This document shows, in pieces, positions 50,540-59,919 of a stretch of DNA of 64,000 nucleotides; within the stretch, counting starts at the first letter, position 1, and each line of letters opens with the position of its first letter. The notes beneath the pieces are model-generated. The model did no database searches. It worked only from the letters and a program-made list of their open reading frames with translations, and was not told the origin of the DNA. The stretch is taken from contig NZ_RCZB01000001.1 of assembly GCF_006438785.1 (NCBI RefSeq), positions 383,912 to 447,911 on the forward strand, read 5' to 3'. The DNA comes from Rhodanobacter glycinis (GTDB taxonomy: Bacteria; Pseudomonadota; Gammaproteobacteria; Xanthomonadales; Rhodanobacteraceae). The position numbers were made by a program, and so were the translations under genes.

Positions 50540-51556
50540 ATGCCAACGCCGCGCCGCCCCCACGCCAAGGTCAACTCTCGGGTCGCCGTCCTGATCTATG
50601 ACGGCCTGTGCGCTTTCGAATTCGCATGCGCCGCCGAGATCTTTGGCATGTCCAGGCCGGAGCTTGGCCCCCACTGGTACCGCTTCGAGACCTGCGCACA
50701 GCAGGCGCGCGCGGTGCGCGGCCAGTATGGAATGCAGATCAAGGCCGATGGCGGGCTGGAGCGCCTGGCCACAGCGGGTACGGTGATCGTTCCTGGCTGG
50801 GCGGGAATCGACGCGCCGGTGCCGCAGAGGGTTGTCGAGGCACTGCGCAACGCGCATGCACGGGGAGCCCGCCTTCTGTCGATCTGCTCGGGTTCTTTTG
50901 TCCTGGCCGCGACCGGGCTGCTGGACGGCAAGCGGGCGACCACGCACTGGCGCTATGCCGATGCCTTGCAACAGCGATATCCATCGATCCGCGTCGATGC
51001 CGATGTGCTCTACGTCGACGAGGGTTCGCTGCTGACCTCCGCGGGAAGTGCGGCCGGTCTGGACCTGTGCCTGCACCTGATCCGCCGTGACCATGGGCCG
51101 GATATCGCCAACCAGGTCGCGAGGCGCCTGGTGATCCCGCCGCACCGTGACGGTGGACAGGCACAGTTCGTGAAGCGGCCGGTTCAGAAGCATTCGCATG
51201 ACAAGCTGGCGCGGCTGATGGATGCGATGCGCAATCGCATCGACCAGTCGCTACCGATCGCGGAATTGGCGCGGATGGCCGCGTTGAGCGAGCGGACACT
51301 CATCCGCCGGTTCAAGGACGCTACCGGCACGACGCCGGCCGACTGGCTGACGGGCGTGCGGCTGGATCGCGCCCGCGAGCTGCTGGAGGTCTCGTCGCAT
51401 TCGATCGACTCGGTCGCCCAGCTGGCGGGCCTGGGTACGGCAATGACCATGCGCCACCACTTTCGCCGCAGATTCGGCACCAGCCCGAGCGCCTATCGCC
51501 GCAGGTTCGCCGGGGATGCAGCTTCCCAAGCCCACCTACGGGAAGTGACTTCCTAG
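50540..51556 (+). CDS. ftrA: GlxA/FtrA-type AraC regulator
   Basis: A 338-residue regulator with an N-terminal DJ-1/PfpI domain (VAVLIYDGLCAFEFACAAEI, VIVPGWAGIDA, nucleophile-elbow Cys in LLSICSGSFVLAATGLL) and two AraC helix-turn-helices (IAELARMAALSERTLIRRFK; IDSVAQLAGLGTAMTMRHHF). The layout and the divergent rhodanese match FtrA of other proteobacteria. The ligand is unknown. Confidence 0.88.
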   Translation: MPTPRRPHAKVNSRVAVLIYDGLCAFEFACAAEIFGMSRPELGPHWYRFETCAQQARAVRGQYGMQIKADGGLERLATAGTVIVPGWAGIDAPVPQRVVEALRNAHARGARLLSICSGSFVLAATGLLDGKRATTHWRYADALQQRYPSIRVDADVLYVDEGSLLTSAGSAAGLDLCLHLIRRDHGPDIANQVARRLVIPPHRDGGQAQFVKRPVQKHSHDKLARLMDAMRNRIDQSLPIAELARMAALSERTLIRRFKDATGTTPADWLTGVRLDRARELLEVSSHSIDSVAQLAGLGTAMTMRHHFRRRFGTSPSAYRRRFAGDAASQAHLREVTS

Positions 51557-51586
51557 GCCCCACGGAACGATCCCGGGAAAACACGC

Positions 51587-52018
51587 GTGTCAAGCCGCGG
51601 CGCGTGGTCCAGCCCAACGGGTCAGCTGCATTTCTATGAGGCCAGGGGATTGATCAGCAGTGACCGTACGCAGGGCAACCAGCGGCGTTATGCGCGAGCC
51701 GTGCTGAGGCGTGTGGCGTTCATTCGCGTGGCCCAGCGGGTAGGCATTGCGTTGACTGACATCGCTGCGGCGCTGGCGACACTGCCTGCCGCCGCCGCGC
51801 CGACCCGCAGCGACTGGGCGCGCTTGTCCGCCGCGTGGCGTGCCGATCTGGACGAACGCATGGCCCAACTCAAGAAGCTGCGCGATACCTTGGACGACTG
51901 CATTGGCTGCGGCTGCCTGTCCATCGATCGCTGCCGGCTGCGCAATCCGTACGACAAGCTTGCCGAGCAGGGGACGGGTCCTCGACGTCTGTGGGTTGGT
52001 CGCCGGTCCGCCGATTGA
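51587..52018 (+). pseudogene. 5'-truncated soxR copy
   Basis: From about 51626, codons match soxR at 34331-34711 nearly residue for residue (HFYEARGLISSDRTQGNQRR; CIGCGCLSIDRC; RRLWVG). The first helix-turn-helix half (LSVGEVARRAGVSVSA) is missing; a GTG at 51587 adds only an unrelated SSRGAWSSPTG. Without its DNA-recognition helix it should not bind a SoxR box, and no such box lies upstream. A few synonymous and conservative changes show it is not brand new. It could still dimerise with SoxR. Confidence 0.85.
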
Positions 52019-52042
52019 GTGTTCGTAGCCGAAAGACCGGAA

Positions 52043-52065
52043 ATCGGGATGGAGGAAATTGGTGC
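52043..52065 (+). repeat. REP-like element, family E (half)
   Basis: ATCGGGATGGAGGAAATTGG resembles the family-E core GACGGAGGAAGTTAA with changes. It follows the truncated soxR copy. No facing arm is seen. Confidence 0.5.
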
Positions 52066-52190
52066 GTTCAACCGTCTCCGCCTACTCTGCGCGAGGCGTC
52101 TTGCGACATCGACTCTTCCCCGACGCACGAGGAGCTAGATGGACTCGGCGGGCTCATGATGTCTTTCCGTCCGCAGCCTGTTCGACTACC

Positions 52191-53825
52191 TCAACGGGAA
52201 GGTGATGGCGGCTGAATCGGTACTCCAGCAGCCATTAGGCGCTCACGCAGGAGATCCAGCTTGTCGCCATAACGTGCGCTGCGCGCGGTGTCGCCACGCA
52301 GAGGTTGGCGCACCTGCGCGGCGCTGGGCGCGCTCAGCACGGTGCGGGATGTCTGGTGGAAATCGAGGCACGCGGGATCGAACGGCAAGCCGCAGAAATC
52401 CAGCAGACGACGGATTACGGGTTCCGGCTCGGCTACCAGCGCTTCGTAGGAGAGGTCGAACACGCGGCTGGGGTACTTCTCCAGCCAGAACCGTTTCAGG
52501 CGCAGGAAGTCGATGCAGTAATCGGCCAGCTCGTCGAGGTCGCAGGCGAACCCGACGTCGCCGGTGAAGCACTGCCGGAAGCACGCCAGGCAGGTCTCCA
52601 CCGGATCGCGCCAGACGATGACCACGCGCGCCGCCGGCAACATCGCCAAGGCCGCGCCGACGAGATACCAGTTCATGAGGTTCTTGTCGGTGAATCGCGG
52701 TTTGGTTTCGCGCCAGCGCGCGGTTCGCGCAAGGTATTCGTTGCCGAGGCGCTGCCAGTCCTGCGCGGTCGCGTCGGGCCCCCACAATGGGAAAGCCAAG
52801 CCGCGGCGTCGTGTTTCCGCGTCGATGACCTGCGGCAGATCCTTGATCTCGTTGGCACCCTCGACCTCCGGATGCGAGGCCAGGATCTGCTCGACCAGGG
52901 TGGAACCCGAACGCGGAGGGCTGACGATCAGGATGGTTTCGTGGCCGAGCTGGGCATCCAGCGGCGGCGGTGTCGCGTTGGCGAACGTGCGCAGGATCGC
53001 GTCCACACGCCGGTGTTCCCCCGCAGAGTCCCACTTCACCCGCTTGCGCCGCGATGCGTTGGCGAGCCGGAATACCTCGAAGGCTTGTGCATAATCGTCC
53101 TGGTCTTCCAGCGCCTTGGCCAGGGTGAAGCTGAGCAGCTCGCGGTGGCGGTCCGACAAATCCCTGCGCGCCAGGGCGCGCTGCAGGCATGCCGCATCCG
53201 CGGCGTCGAAGCGGACAGTGTTGAGATTTGACAGCCCGAACCACCCTTCGGCGTTGCCGGGATCGAGACGCAGCACGCCACGGAACCCGGCCACCGCGGC
53301 GTCGATCTGGCCCAGGCTCGTCTGAGTTCGGGCCAGCGACAGCCGCGCCGAGATATGTGCGGGGTCAAGCTCGAGTGCACGTTGCAGCGCCGCGACAGCT
53401 TCTTCCGCATGAGCTTGCCGCCAGAGTGCCTCGCCAAGATTGAACCATGCCGAGCTGGAGCCAGGCGCCAGTTGGCAGGCATGCCGCAAGTGCGTCATGG
53501 CTTCATCGATCTCGCCATGCTCGTACAGGGCGATGCCGAGCCCGACGCGCAGATCGGAGTCCTCGGGCCACGTCGGAAGGGCTCGCCGAAAGCAGTCGAT
53601 GGCCGTGGCGTGATCGCCGCGACGCTGGGCCGCAAGTCCCAACATCCGGATGGCATCCGGGTCATCCGGCGCCAGTGCCAGCACGCTGGTTATCGAGCGC
53701 TCGGCGGCCTCGAATTGCCGTTGCTCCCATTCCTTGCGCGCGCTCGCCAACAGGCGGGCAGCCACCGGCGAGAGTGGCCGTCGGGCCGGCCCCGGCAGCG
53801 ACGTGGGCTCTGTCTGGAGTGTCAT
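52191..53825 (-). CDS. TPR-sulfotransferase
   Basis: A 544-residue protein. Residues about 20-240 hold six or so tetratricopeptide repeats (AIRMLGLAAQRRGDHATAID, AWFNLGEALWRQAHAEEAVA, ISARLSLARTQTSLGQIDAA). From about 290 there is a sulfotransferase domain with the PAPS 5'-phosphosulfate loop SPPRSGSTLVEQIL and a 3'-phosphate region VVIVWRDPVETCLACFRQC. The likely reaction is sulfation of a peptide or glycan held by the TPRs. The ATG at 53825 is used; a TTG at 53849 is possible. It lies downstream of a TonB receptor gene. Confidence 0.9.
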   Translation of the reverse strand: MTLQTEPTSLPGPARRPLSPVAARLLASARKEWEQRQFEAAERSITSVLALAPDDPDAIRMLGLAAQRRGDHATAIDCFRRALPTWPEDSDLRVGLGIALYEHGEIDEAMTHLRHACQLAPGSSSAWFNLGEALWRQAHAEEAVAALQRALELDPAHISARLSLARTQTSLGQIDAAVAGFRGVLRLDPGNAEGWFGLSNLNTVRFDAADAACLQRALARRDLSDRHRELLSFTLAKALEDQDDYAQAFEVFRLANASRRKRVKWDSAGEHRRVDAILRTFANATPPPLDAQLGHETILIVSPPRSGSTLVEQILASHPEVEGANEIKDLPQVIDAETRRRGLAFPLWGPDATAQDWQRLGNEYLARTARWRETKPRFTDKNLMNWYLVGAALAMLPAARVVIVWRDPVETCLACFRQCFTGDVGFACDLDELADYCIDFLRLKRFWLEKYPSRVFDLSYEALVAEPEPVIRRLLDFCGLPFDPACLDFHQTSRTVLSAPSAAQVRQPLRGDTARSARYGDKLDLLRERLMAAGVPIQPPSPSR

Positions 53826-53957
53826 GTCATCACTGGCGTGTGGCGTCAACGCGGCACGCTACACAAGTCGCGCACAAGCTGCAAAAAATCGTCGGGAGCG
53901 ATTTTTGACATCGCGTCAGCGATGGCCCGAAGGGCGACTGCCAAGGATGGCGGTCGC

Positions 53958-53984
53958 AAAAAAACGCCGGGCACGAGCCCGGCG
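53958..53984 (-). terminator. Rho-independent terminator of the TonB receptor gene
   Basis: A perfect 8-bp stem, CGCCGGGC (53965-53972) / GCCCGGCG (53977-53984), loop ACGA. On the minus strand it is followed by seven T residues (53964-53958). It lies 18 bases past the receptor's stop, so the sulfotransferase gene has its own promoter or depends on readthrough. Confidence 0.9.
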
Positions 53985-54002
53985 CAAGGGAGATCGTGTC
54001 AC

Positions 54003-57000
54003 TCAAAAATCGTAGGCCACGGAGAATCTGACACTGCGGGGTGGCCGCGTATCCTGGACCCTGCCGTAGTCGGGGTTGGGACTGCCGGTGGTTCCGAAAA
54101 AGTCGTTGTAGAACACCGTCGTCTGCGAGTTGAGCACGTTGAACGCCGCGAGGCTGAAATCGAGCTTGCGCCCAGCCCAGGCAGGCCTGTAATCCACATT
54201 GAGACCGAGGTCGTGAACCCATGGCGTGGTGCCCAGCGAACCCGGGGGTACGGGCTTGCCGCCGCACCAGTAATAGGTGTGGGAACCGTGCAAAGCCAAC
54301 TCGTTCGGACCGTAGCCGCCCCGGCACAGACGCGGCGTGCCCGAGGTGAGGTACAGGTTGGCGCCGACCGTCCATTCCGGGGTGATCGCATAAGCGCCGA
54401 AGAGCTTGAACTGGTGCTTGCGGCTGTTGGGCAGCACGCCGCTCGACCACTCCATCCTTTCCGGGAAGTCCCATGCGGTGGTGAGCGACTCGTACGATCC
54501 GCCCTGTTGGGAATACGTGCTCACCGGGCCTTCCGTATTACCCCAGGTCCTTGAGAACACGTAGTCGAATTTGGCGAACCAGTGATCGTCCCACGCATGC
54601 TCCAGCGACAGGTCCAGCGAGTAGTAGCGGCGCTCCGGTCCCTTCGTGAAGCCCTGGTCCACCGAAGTGAATTTCACCGGCACGAGCGAGCCGTCCGGCG
54701 CCTTCATCAGGAGGTCGTTGGTCACACCCGGATTGACCAGCACAAGGCTCTGCGCCCACTGGTCGCAACTGTCCGGCGTCATCCAGTCGTAGCCTTGCGC
54801 ACGCCCCGCCGTGCACTCGTTCTGGATGGCGTCGTAGTCGTCGATGATCCGGTTCATCTTCTGGTACGTGCCGGTTGCGCCGAATACCCATTGCGTTCCC
54901 AGCATCTGGAACTGCTGTTGCAGGCCCAGTACGAAGTTGTCGGAAAACTCGGCCTTGATGTTCTGCGAGGCGGATACGCGCGGGTCCTTCGCCTGGCCAT
55001 ATTCACTGTCGATCGACACGCCCGTCGTCGGGTTCTGCGGCAAGGGCGTGAATCCGATCGGCACGCCGGTCGCCGGATCGATCCCCGTGTAGGTTCCGTA
55101 TACACCGGCATTCACCACGGGAGCGGCGATGGACAGCGCCACCTGACTCGGGAGCGCCAGGTAATAGCGGCCGGCATTGCCGAACACTTTCAAGGTGGCA
55201 TCGCCGTGCACGTCCCAACTGAATCCGAGGCGGGGCGCCCATTGCGGCTGGGTCAGCCTGATGTAAGGCACGCCCGACGCGTCGTAATTGGTGAATTGGT
55301 CATTGCGCAGACCCAGGTTCAACAACAGGGTGGGCGTGACCTGCCAGTTGTCCTCGACGTATTGGGCACGCTGGGTCACGCGCACCGAGGCAACGCTGAG
55401 GTCGACGTGTTTTTGCACGTAGTAGCAATTCCCGTCATGGCACTGAGTCGACGGGGCAACATACGGTGGAACGTTGGCATCGGCGCCGAACACCGGCTTA
55501 CCAGGATCGCTTTGCCCATAGATCCACTCATAGGCCGGTCCGGTGTTTTGCGAACCGTCGTTGACGTCCCGGGAGTTGATGTTGTCGATGCCGACCTGGA
55601 AGTCATGGTCACCCAGCTTGTAGTCGAGGCTCAGGCGATAGTTGGTTATCGATTCGCGATGCTTGGGATCAGCGATTGTCGAATTTGTCTGCGAGTTGCG
55701 GATGCCTCCCGGCGGGACGAATGCCGGATCCTGCACGGAAGCGCTTGCGATATGTGGCAAATCAGGATCGAACCCCGGATACCCTGGTTGCTGCGAGAAA
55801 TACTCGCCGTGCATTTTCCCCACCATCGCGTTCAGGGTCAGGTTGTCGGTGAGGTAGGAGGTGTAGTTGGCCGCCCACATGTTGAAAGCGGTCTTGTTCC
55901 TCTGGTCGAGGCTGGAGAAATCGCCGCGCTGCAAAGTGTCGTAGTCGAAGTCGTAGAAGGTTCCGGACGTCTGGTGCGAGTTCTTGAGGCCGGTCAGCGT
56001 CAGGACATTGCTGTCGTTGATGTTCCAATTCAACTTGGTGTAGATCTTCGGATCGTGGGCGGTCCACGTTTCGGTGGTGGCACCGCCGCCGAACTCCGAG
56101 GTCGTTTTGTGATGGCTGTCGTCCTGCTCGGCGCCCAGGAAGAAGAACAGCTTGTCCTTGATGAGCGGGCCGCTGACGTAGGCGTCGTAGATCGTTTCGC
56201 TGGAGCTGTCGTTCTTGCGGTACACGGCCAGGTCGCCGGGCCGGTAGCCCGTATCCGTCTCAAGCGGATTGGCGTAATGGTAGTTGATCGGATCGGACTG
56301 CAGACTGGCCGGCTGCCACAGGACACGGGCACCGAAATGCCACTCGTTGGAACCGTTCTTTCCGATCTGGTTGATCACGCCGCCGATGGAACGGCCGTAT
56401 TTGGCGTCGTAACCGCTGGTGAAAGTCTGCTGCTGCTCGATGGCGCCGTAAGGCAGAGTGATGCCGCCCTGATTATTGAGCGCCTCGGTGACGTTCATGC
56501 CGTCGACGTAGTACGCGTTCTCGGCCGTCGAGGCACCTCCGAACACGTTGATCGGGGTGCCGAGCGGGCCGCCGCTCAGCTCGGGCGAACCCATGTTGAC
56601 GCCCGGCGCCAACATGGCGATGTCTTCGGCAGTGCGCGACAGCGGCAGTTGCTGCAACTGCTTGGACGTGATCGTCGTGACCTGGTTGGTCGTGCTCACG
56701 TCGATCGGCGGAAGGGCATTGGCCGAGACGTTGATCGTCGACAGCGTCTGCGCGTTGGCGGCCGCCTCGGCGGAGGACGAGAAGTCCACAGCCACGGCGC
56801 CCGCCGCTACCGGACTGACTTCGCTGCGGCTCTGCACGACCTTGCCGTCCTGCAGCAGGGAAACCGTATAAGTACCGACCGGAAGGGTGATCGAGTATTT
56901 GCCGGATGATCCCACCGGAATGGTGCGGTTGAAACCCGATCCTCCGGTGACCTGGATGGTTTCGCCGACAGCCACCGGTACCGTGCCGTAGATGGTGCCG

Positions 57001-57122
57001 CTGGTCGCCTGTGCCCAGGCCGCGCCCGCGAAACCCAACACTATCGAACCGATGGCGAGTGGCAGCGCCTTGCGCTGGAAGAATTTATTGCGATGCGATG
57101 CGCGTAGAGACTTGCCCTTCAT
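54003..57122 (-). CDS. Oar-like TonB-dependent receptor
   Basis: A 1039-residue outer-membrane receptor. Signal peptide: about 1-38 (LPLAIGSIVLGFAGAAWAQA). A carboxypeptidase-regulatory-like beta-sandwich follows (about 40-120: IYGTVPVAVGETIQVTGGSG). The plug starts near residue 145 (TTNQVTTITSKQLQQLPLSR, VFGGASTAENAYYVDGMNVT). The rest is a long beta-barrel ending in SVAYDF, a proper C-terminal aromatic. Its N-terminal layout is that of Oar-like receptors of xanthomonads. Substrate unknown, perhaps a peptide or glycan. ATG at 57122 is chosen; a GTG at 57134 is possible. Confidence 0.93.
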   Translation of the reverse strand: MKGKSLRASHRNKFFQRKALPLAIGSIVLGFAGAAWAQATSGTIYGTVPVAVGETIQVTGGSGFNRTIPVGSSGKYSITLPVGTYTVSLLQDGKVVQSRSEVSPVAAGAVAVDFSSSAEAAANAQTLSTINVSANALPPIDVSTTNQVTTITSKQLQQLPLSRTAEDIAMLAPGVNMGSPELSGGPLGTPINVFGGASTAENAYYVDGMNVTEALNNQGGITLPYGAIEQQQTFTSGYDAKYGRSIGGVINQIGKNGSNEWHFGARVLWQPASLQSDPINYHYANPLETDTGYRPGDLAVYRKNDSSSETIYDAYVSGPLIKDKLFFFLGAEQDDSHHKTTSEFGGGATTETWTAHDPKIYTKLNWNINDSNVLTLTGLKNSHQTSGTFYDFDYDTLQRGDFSSLDQRNKTAFNMWAANYTSYLTDNLTLNAMVGKMHGEYFSQQPGYPGFDPDLPHIASASVQDPAFVPPGGIRNSQTNSTIADPKHRESITNYRLSLDYKLGDHDFQVGIDNINSRDVNDGSQNTGPAYEWIYGQSDPGKPVFGADANVPPYVAPSTQCHDGNCYYVQKHVDLSVASVRVTQRAQYVEDNWQVTPTLLLNLGLRNDQFTNYDASGVPYIRLTQPQWAPRLGFSWDVHGDATLKVFGNAGRYYLALPSQVALSIAAPVVNAGVYGTYTGIDPATGVPIGFTPLPQNPTTGVSIDSEYGQAKDPRVSASQNIKAEFSDNFVLGLQQQFQMLGTQWVFGATGTYQKMNRIIDDYDAIQNECTAGRAQGYDWMTPDSCDQWAQSLVLVNPGVTNDLLMKAPDGSLVPVKFTSVDQGFTKGPERRYYSLDLSLEHAWDDHWFAKFDYVFSRTWGNTEGPVSTYSQQGGSYESLTTAWDFPERMEWSSGVLPNSRKHQFKLFGAYAITPEWTVGANLYLTSGTPRLCRGGYGPNELALHGSHTYYWCGGKPVPPGSLGTTPWVHDLGLNVDYRPAWAGRKLDFSLAAFNVLNSQTTVFYNDFFGTTGSPNPDYGRVQDTRPPRSVRFSVAYDF

Positions 57123-57631
57123 TGCGATGTGCACTCCGCTTGGTGAAACGCCCTGTACAGTGTCCCCGACAACCGTTTTGTCGCTTCTTCACATCACGGG
57201 CAGCGCCTGAACGCCGAGCCCTTCGGGCGACCGGAATCATACGGAGCCCGCTAGTCACGGAATTTTGCAGACCAACCTGGCCACACGCTCCCGCCAGTCG
57301 ATGGATGAATCCGTGCAGACAGCCCTGTGGCAGCTTTCGGCAGCAAGCCTCCGGTCGGCATGCTGGTGCCGGTCAGGCTCCGCCAGAACAGGACAGCCTC
57401 GCTGCACAACATCAAGTACCCGGCCGTCTCACAAGCGAATCTTGTCCCCGATGGCGATAGTGTCGATCGGACACGCGTTCACCGCTTGCAGCACGTTGGA
57501 GCGTAATCCGGTGCGCGAAAACGGCCAATGAAAAAATGGGGGGTTCGCATAACTTTGGGCTATGGGTGACGTTTCGAGACGTTCACGCTTCTTTGCGCCA
57601 CGCATCATCAGCCGGCGCCTGTCTCGGCCTT

Positions 57632-57745
57632 CTACATCACGCCCTCCCTGTCCCGCGCCACCTTGACCGGGATGACGTCGGCGGCATGGGTCCGCGTGCC
57701 GGTGATAAACAACAAGGCGGCGAGGATGGCGCGGTGATTGCGCAT
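57632..57745 (-). pseudogene. Signal-peptide remnant of an exported protein
   Basis: A 37-residue frame, RNHRAILAALLFITGTRTHA followed by ADVIPVKVARDREG and a stop. It has a signal peptide but almost no mature part. GGGAG lies about 9 bases upstream. It may be a truncated gene or a small secreted peptide. The 57123-57985 gap is otherwise without a convincing gene. Confidence 0.35.
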
Positions 57746-57985
57746 GCACGAGGACTCCCGTGAGGTTGATCCTCGATGCCCGCCGCGCGTCGTCAGCCGT
57801 GCAATTTCTCCGAGTGCAGTGATCACCCTTTCGCAGGACTTGGGCAAAAGCGGCGCGACCCTCGGGGAACGATGCTCTGCCGGACGCCGCAAGAAACGGG
57901 GTTTTATCGGGGAGGATGAATTCTATGGTGCGAGGCGAGGGGCCTGCTCTCCTCGATACGACCTCATTCACCTAAGGATTCGAAC

Positions 57986-58435
57986 ATGTCGAAAGAACAA
58001 GACAACAAGGCAATCGTCGGTCGTTGGTTCACCGACTTCTGGGGCACAACCTGCAACCTTGACGTTGTGGACGAGATCGCCGCGCCTGACATGCTCTTGC
58101 ACTATTCATTGCACGAGCCGCGCCGTGGTCATGGCGATATCAAGGCGTTCATGACGGATTTCCGCAAGGCATTCCCGGACCTCGGTTTCTCCGGTGCGGC
58201 GGAGCTCATTGCCGAGGGTGACTATGTTGTGGGTCGTTGGGTGGGCGGCGGTACACACACCGGGCCGGCCTTCAGCGATTTTCTTGCCGGGTCGTTGCCG
58301 GCAGCGACAGGTCGCAAGATGCATTTCACCGGCACGACGGTGCTCCGGCTAGAGAACGGCAAGATCGTCGAGGAAATCGGTCTGGATGACGGTGTGACCG
58401 CGCTTCAGCAGCTCGGTCTGATTGCGCCCGTCTGA
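57986..58435 (+). CDS. SnoaL-like ester-cyclase family protein
   Basis: A 149-residue NTF2-fold protein of the SnoaL/ester-cyclase type: IVGRWFTDFWGTTCNLDVVD, HEPRRGHGDIKAFMTDFRKA, GRWVGGGTHTGPAFSDFLAG, VLRLENGKIVEEIGLDDG. The His/Asp/Glu residues lining the cavity are in place. CTAAGGATTCGAAC precedes the ATG. Stand-alone proteins of this type are common in bacteria; the substrate is unknown. Confidence 0.87.
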   Translation: MSKEQDNKAIVGRWFTDFWGTTCNLDVVDEIAAPDMLLHYSLHEPRRGHGDIKAFMTDFRKAFPDLGFSGAAELIAEGDYVVGRWVGGGTHTGPAFSDFLAGSLPAATGRKMHFTGTTVLRLENGKIVEEIGLDDGVTALQQLGLIAPV

Positions 58436-58574
58436 TCGTTATGTCGCGGTACCAGCATCTGACTGCTGGTGCCGCGATCATGCTGGTGCGCGGGGCTGGC
58501 TGGGTCGTCAGTCATGTTCCGGAGCGCAGGTAGGGGCAGCTAAGGTGGGCGCACCTCGGTCTGCGGGACAGCTC

Positions 58575-59795
58575 ATGCGATTGATCTGGATACCCACGCT
58601 GCTGCTGGCACTCGCATCAGTCGCCGCATCGGCGCACGCGCCCACGTCGAGCGAGGCTGCGCTGAATACGCTGGTCGATGGAGCCAAGGCATCGCAGAGC
58701 GACACCCTGATGGTGGTGCACGACGGCAAGACACTGGTGGACTATCGCCGGCCGGGCGCACCGACGGCGCCGATCGACATGATGTCCGCGACCAAGTCGC
58801 TGGTCGGTATCGGCGTCGGCCGCATGCTGACCTAGGGCATGCTGCATTCGATCGACCAGCCGGTCAGCGACTTCTATCCCGAGTGGAAGCAGGGCAACAA
58901 GGCGAAGATCACCATCCGCATGTTGCTCGACCACACCTCCGGCCTGCAGAACGTGCCCAATACCGGCGTCGAAATCTATCCGGCACCGGACGGGCTGAAG
59001 CTGGCTCTCGCCGCCGAACTGAGCACGCCGCCGGGAACTGCCTTCAGCTACAACAACAAGGCGATGAACCTGCTTGCGGGCATCTTCGAGAAGGCGGCGG
59101 GCATGCCGATGGACGTCTATATCGCGAAGCAGGTGCTGACGCCGCTCGGGATCAAGGCCGCGCCCTGGGGCGAGCGCGATCACGCCGGCCATCCGTTCGC
59201 CATGGCTGGATGGATGGCGACGCCGGAGGAGGCAGCCCGTGTCGGCGAGCTGGTTCTGGATGGCGGGCGCTGGAATGGCCACCAGCTGATCGATGCTGCA
59301 TACATGAAGCAGATGACCGCTCAGAGCCAGCCCTACACGAAAGCGTATGGCCTGCTGTGGTGGCGCCGGGCCGCCGAACTGCACCTCAGCGCGAAGGGCA
59401 TCGATCGGCTGCGCGCGCTCGGCACCCCACCCGCCGTCGTCGACCAGCTGGCGACGATGCGCGAACAGGCGTTCGCCAACGGTGACGCATTTTCCATGAT
59501 GCTGCATCAGCGCTTCGGCAAGGATGGCGATGCCCTGATGCAGTCGATCCGCGAGCACCATCTTTCGGGCAACGACATTTTCGATCCCGCGCCGATCATG
59601 GCGTGGGAAGCCAACGGCTATCTCGGCAACTACATCGTCATCGTGCCGAAGGCGCACCTGGTGGCGGTGCGGCAGATCGCTTCGCGTGACGACGTGCCCG
59701 GCGACAACTGGCCGTACGGCTATGACGATTTCACCCATCGCGTGGTGGAGCTTGCCAGGACGTATACGCCGTCACTGGCGACAGACGGCCCTTGA
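58575..59795 (+). pseudogene. Exported serine hydrolase (beta-lactamase fold) with in-frame TAG
   Basis: One frame of 406 residues is cut by a TAG at 58833-58835, codon 87. Before it: a signal peptide (MRLIWIPTLLLALASVAASA-HA) and the catalytic S-x-x-K motif (Ser71, Lys74 in MMSATKSLVG). After it, with no frame change: GMLHSIDQPVSDFYPEWKQG, FSYNNKAMN (the Y-x-N motif), and the rest of a class-C/esterase-like penicillin-binding fold. The break separates S-x-x-K from Y-x-N, so neither piece alone could work. CAG or GAG to TAG would explain it. It may be a pseudogene, a sequencing error or an amber-readthrough gene. Confidence 0.85.
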
Positions 59796-59919
59796 TGAAG
59801 CAGGGACGACTGCAAGGCAGGGGCTGGCGCCGCTCGTGCGGCATGGGCATGATTTCCCGCGCGGAGTCGCCTGCAACATCCGACCCGGCCTTCACGCCAC
59901 CAATAACGGAGAGCACACC

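Noticed and set aside
57429..57971. Minus-strand frame ending LQAVNACPIDTIAIGDK, which recalls a 4Fe-4S ferredoxin piece
   Set aside because: Only one Cys is present, the rest is low-complexity Arg-rich, and no ferredoxin motif is complete.
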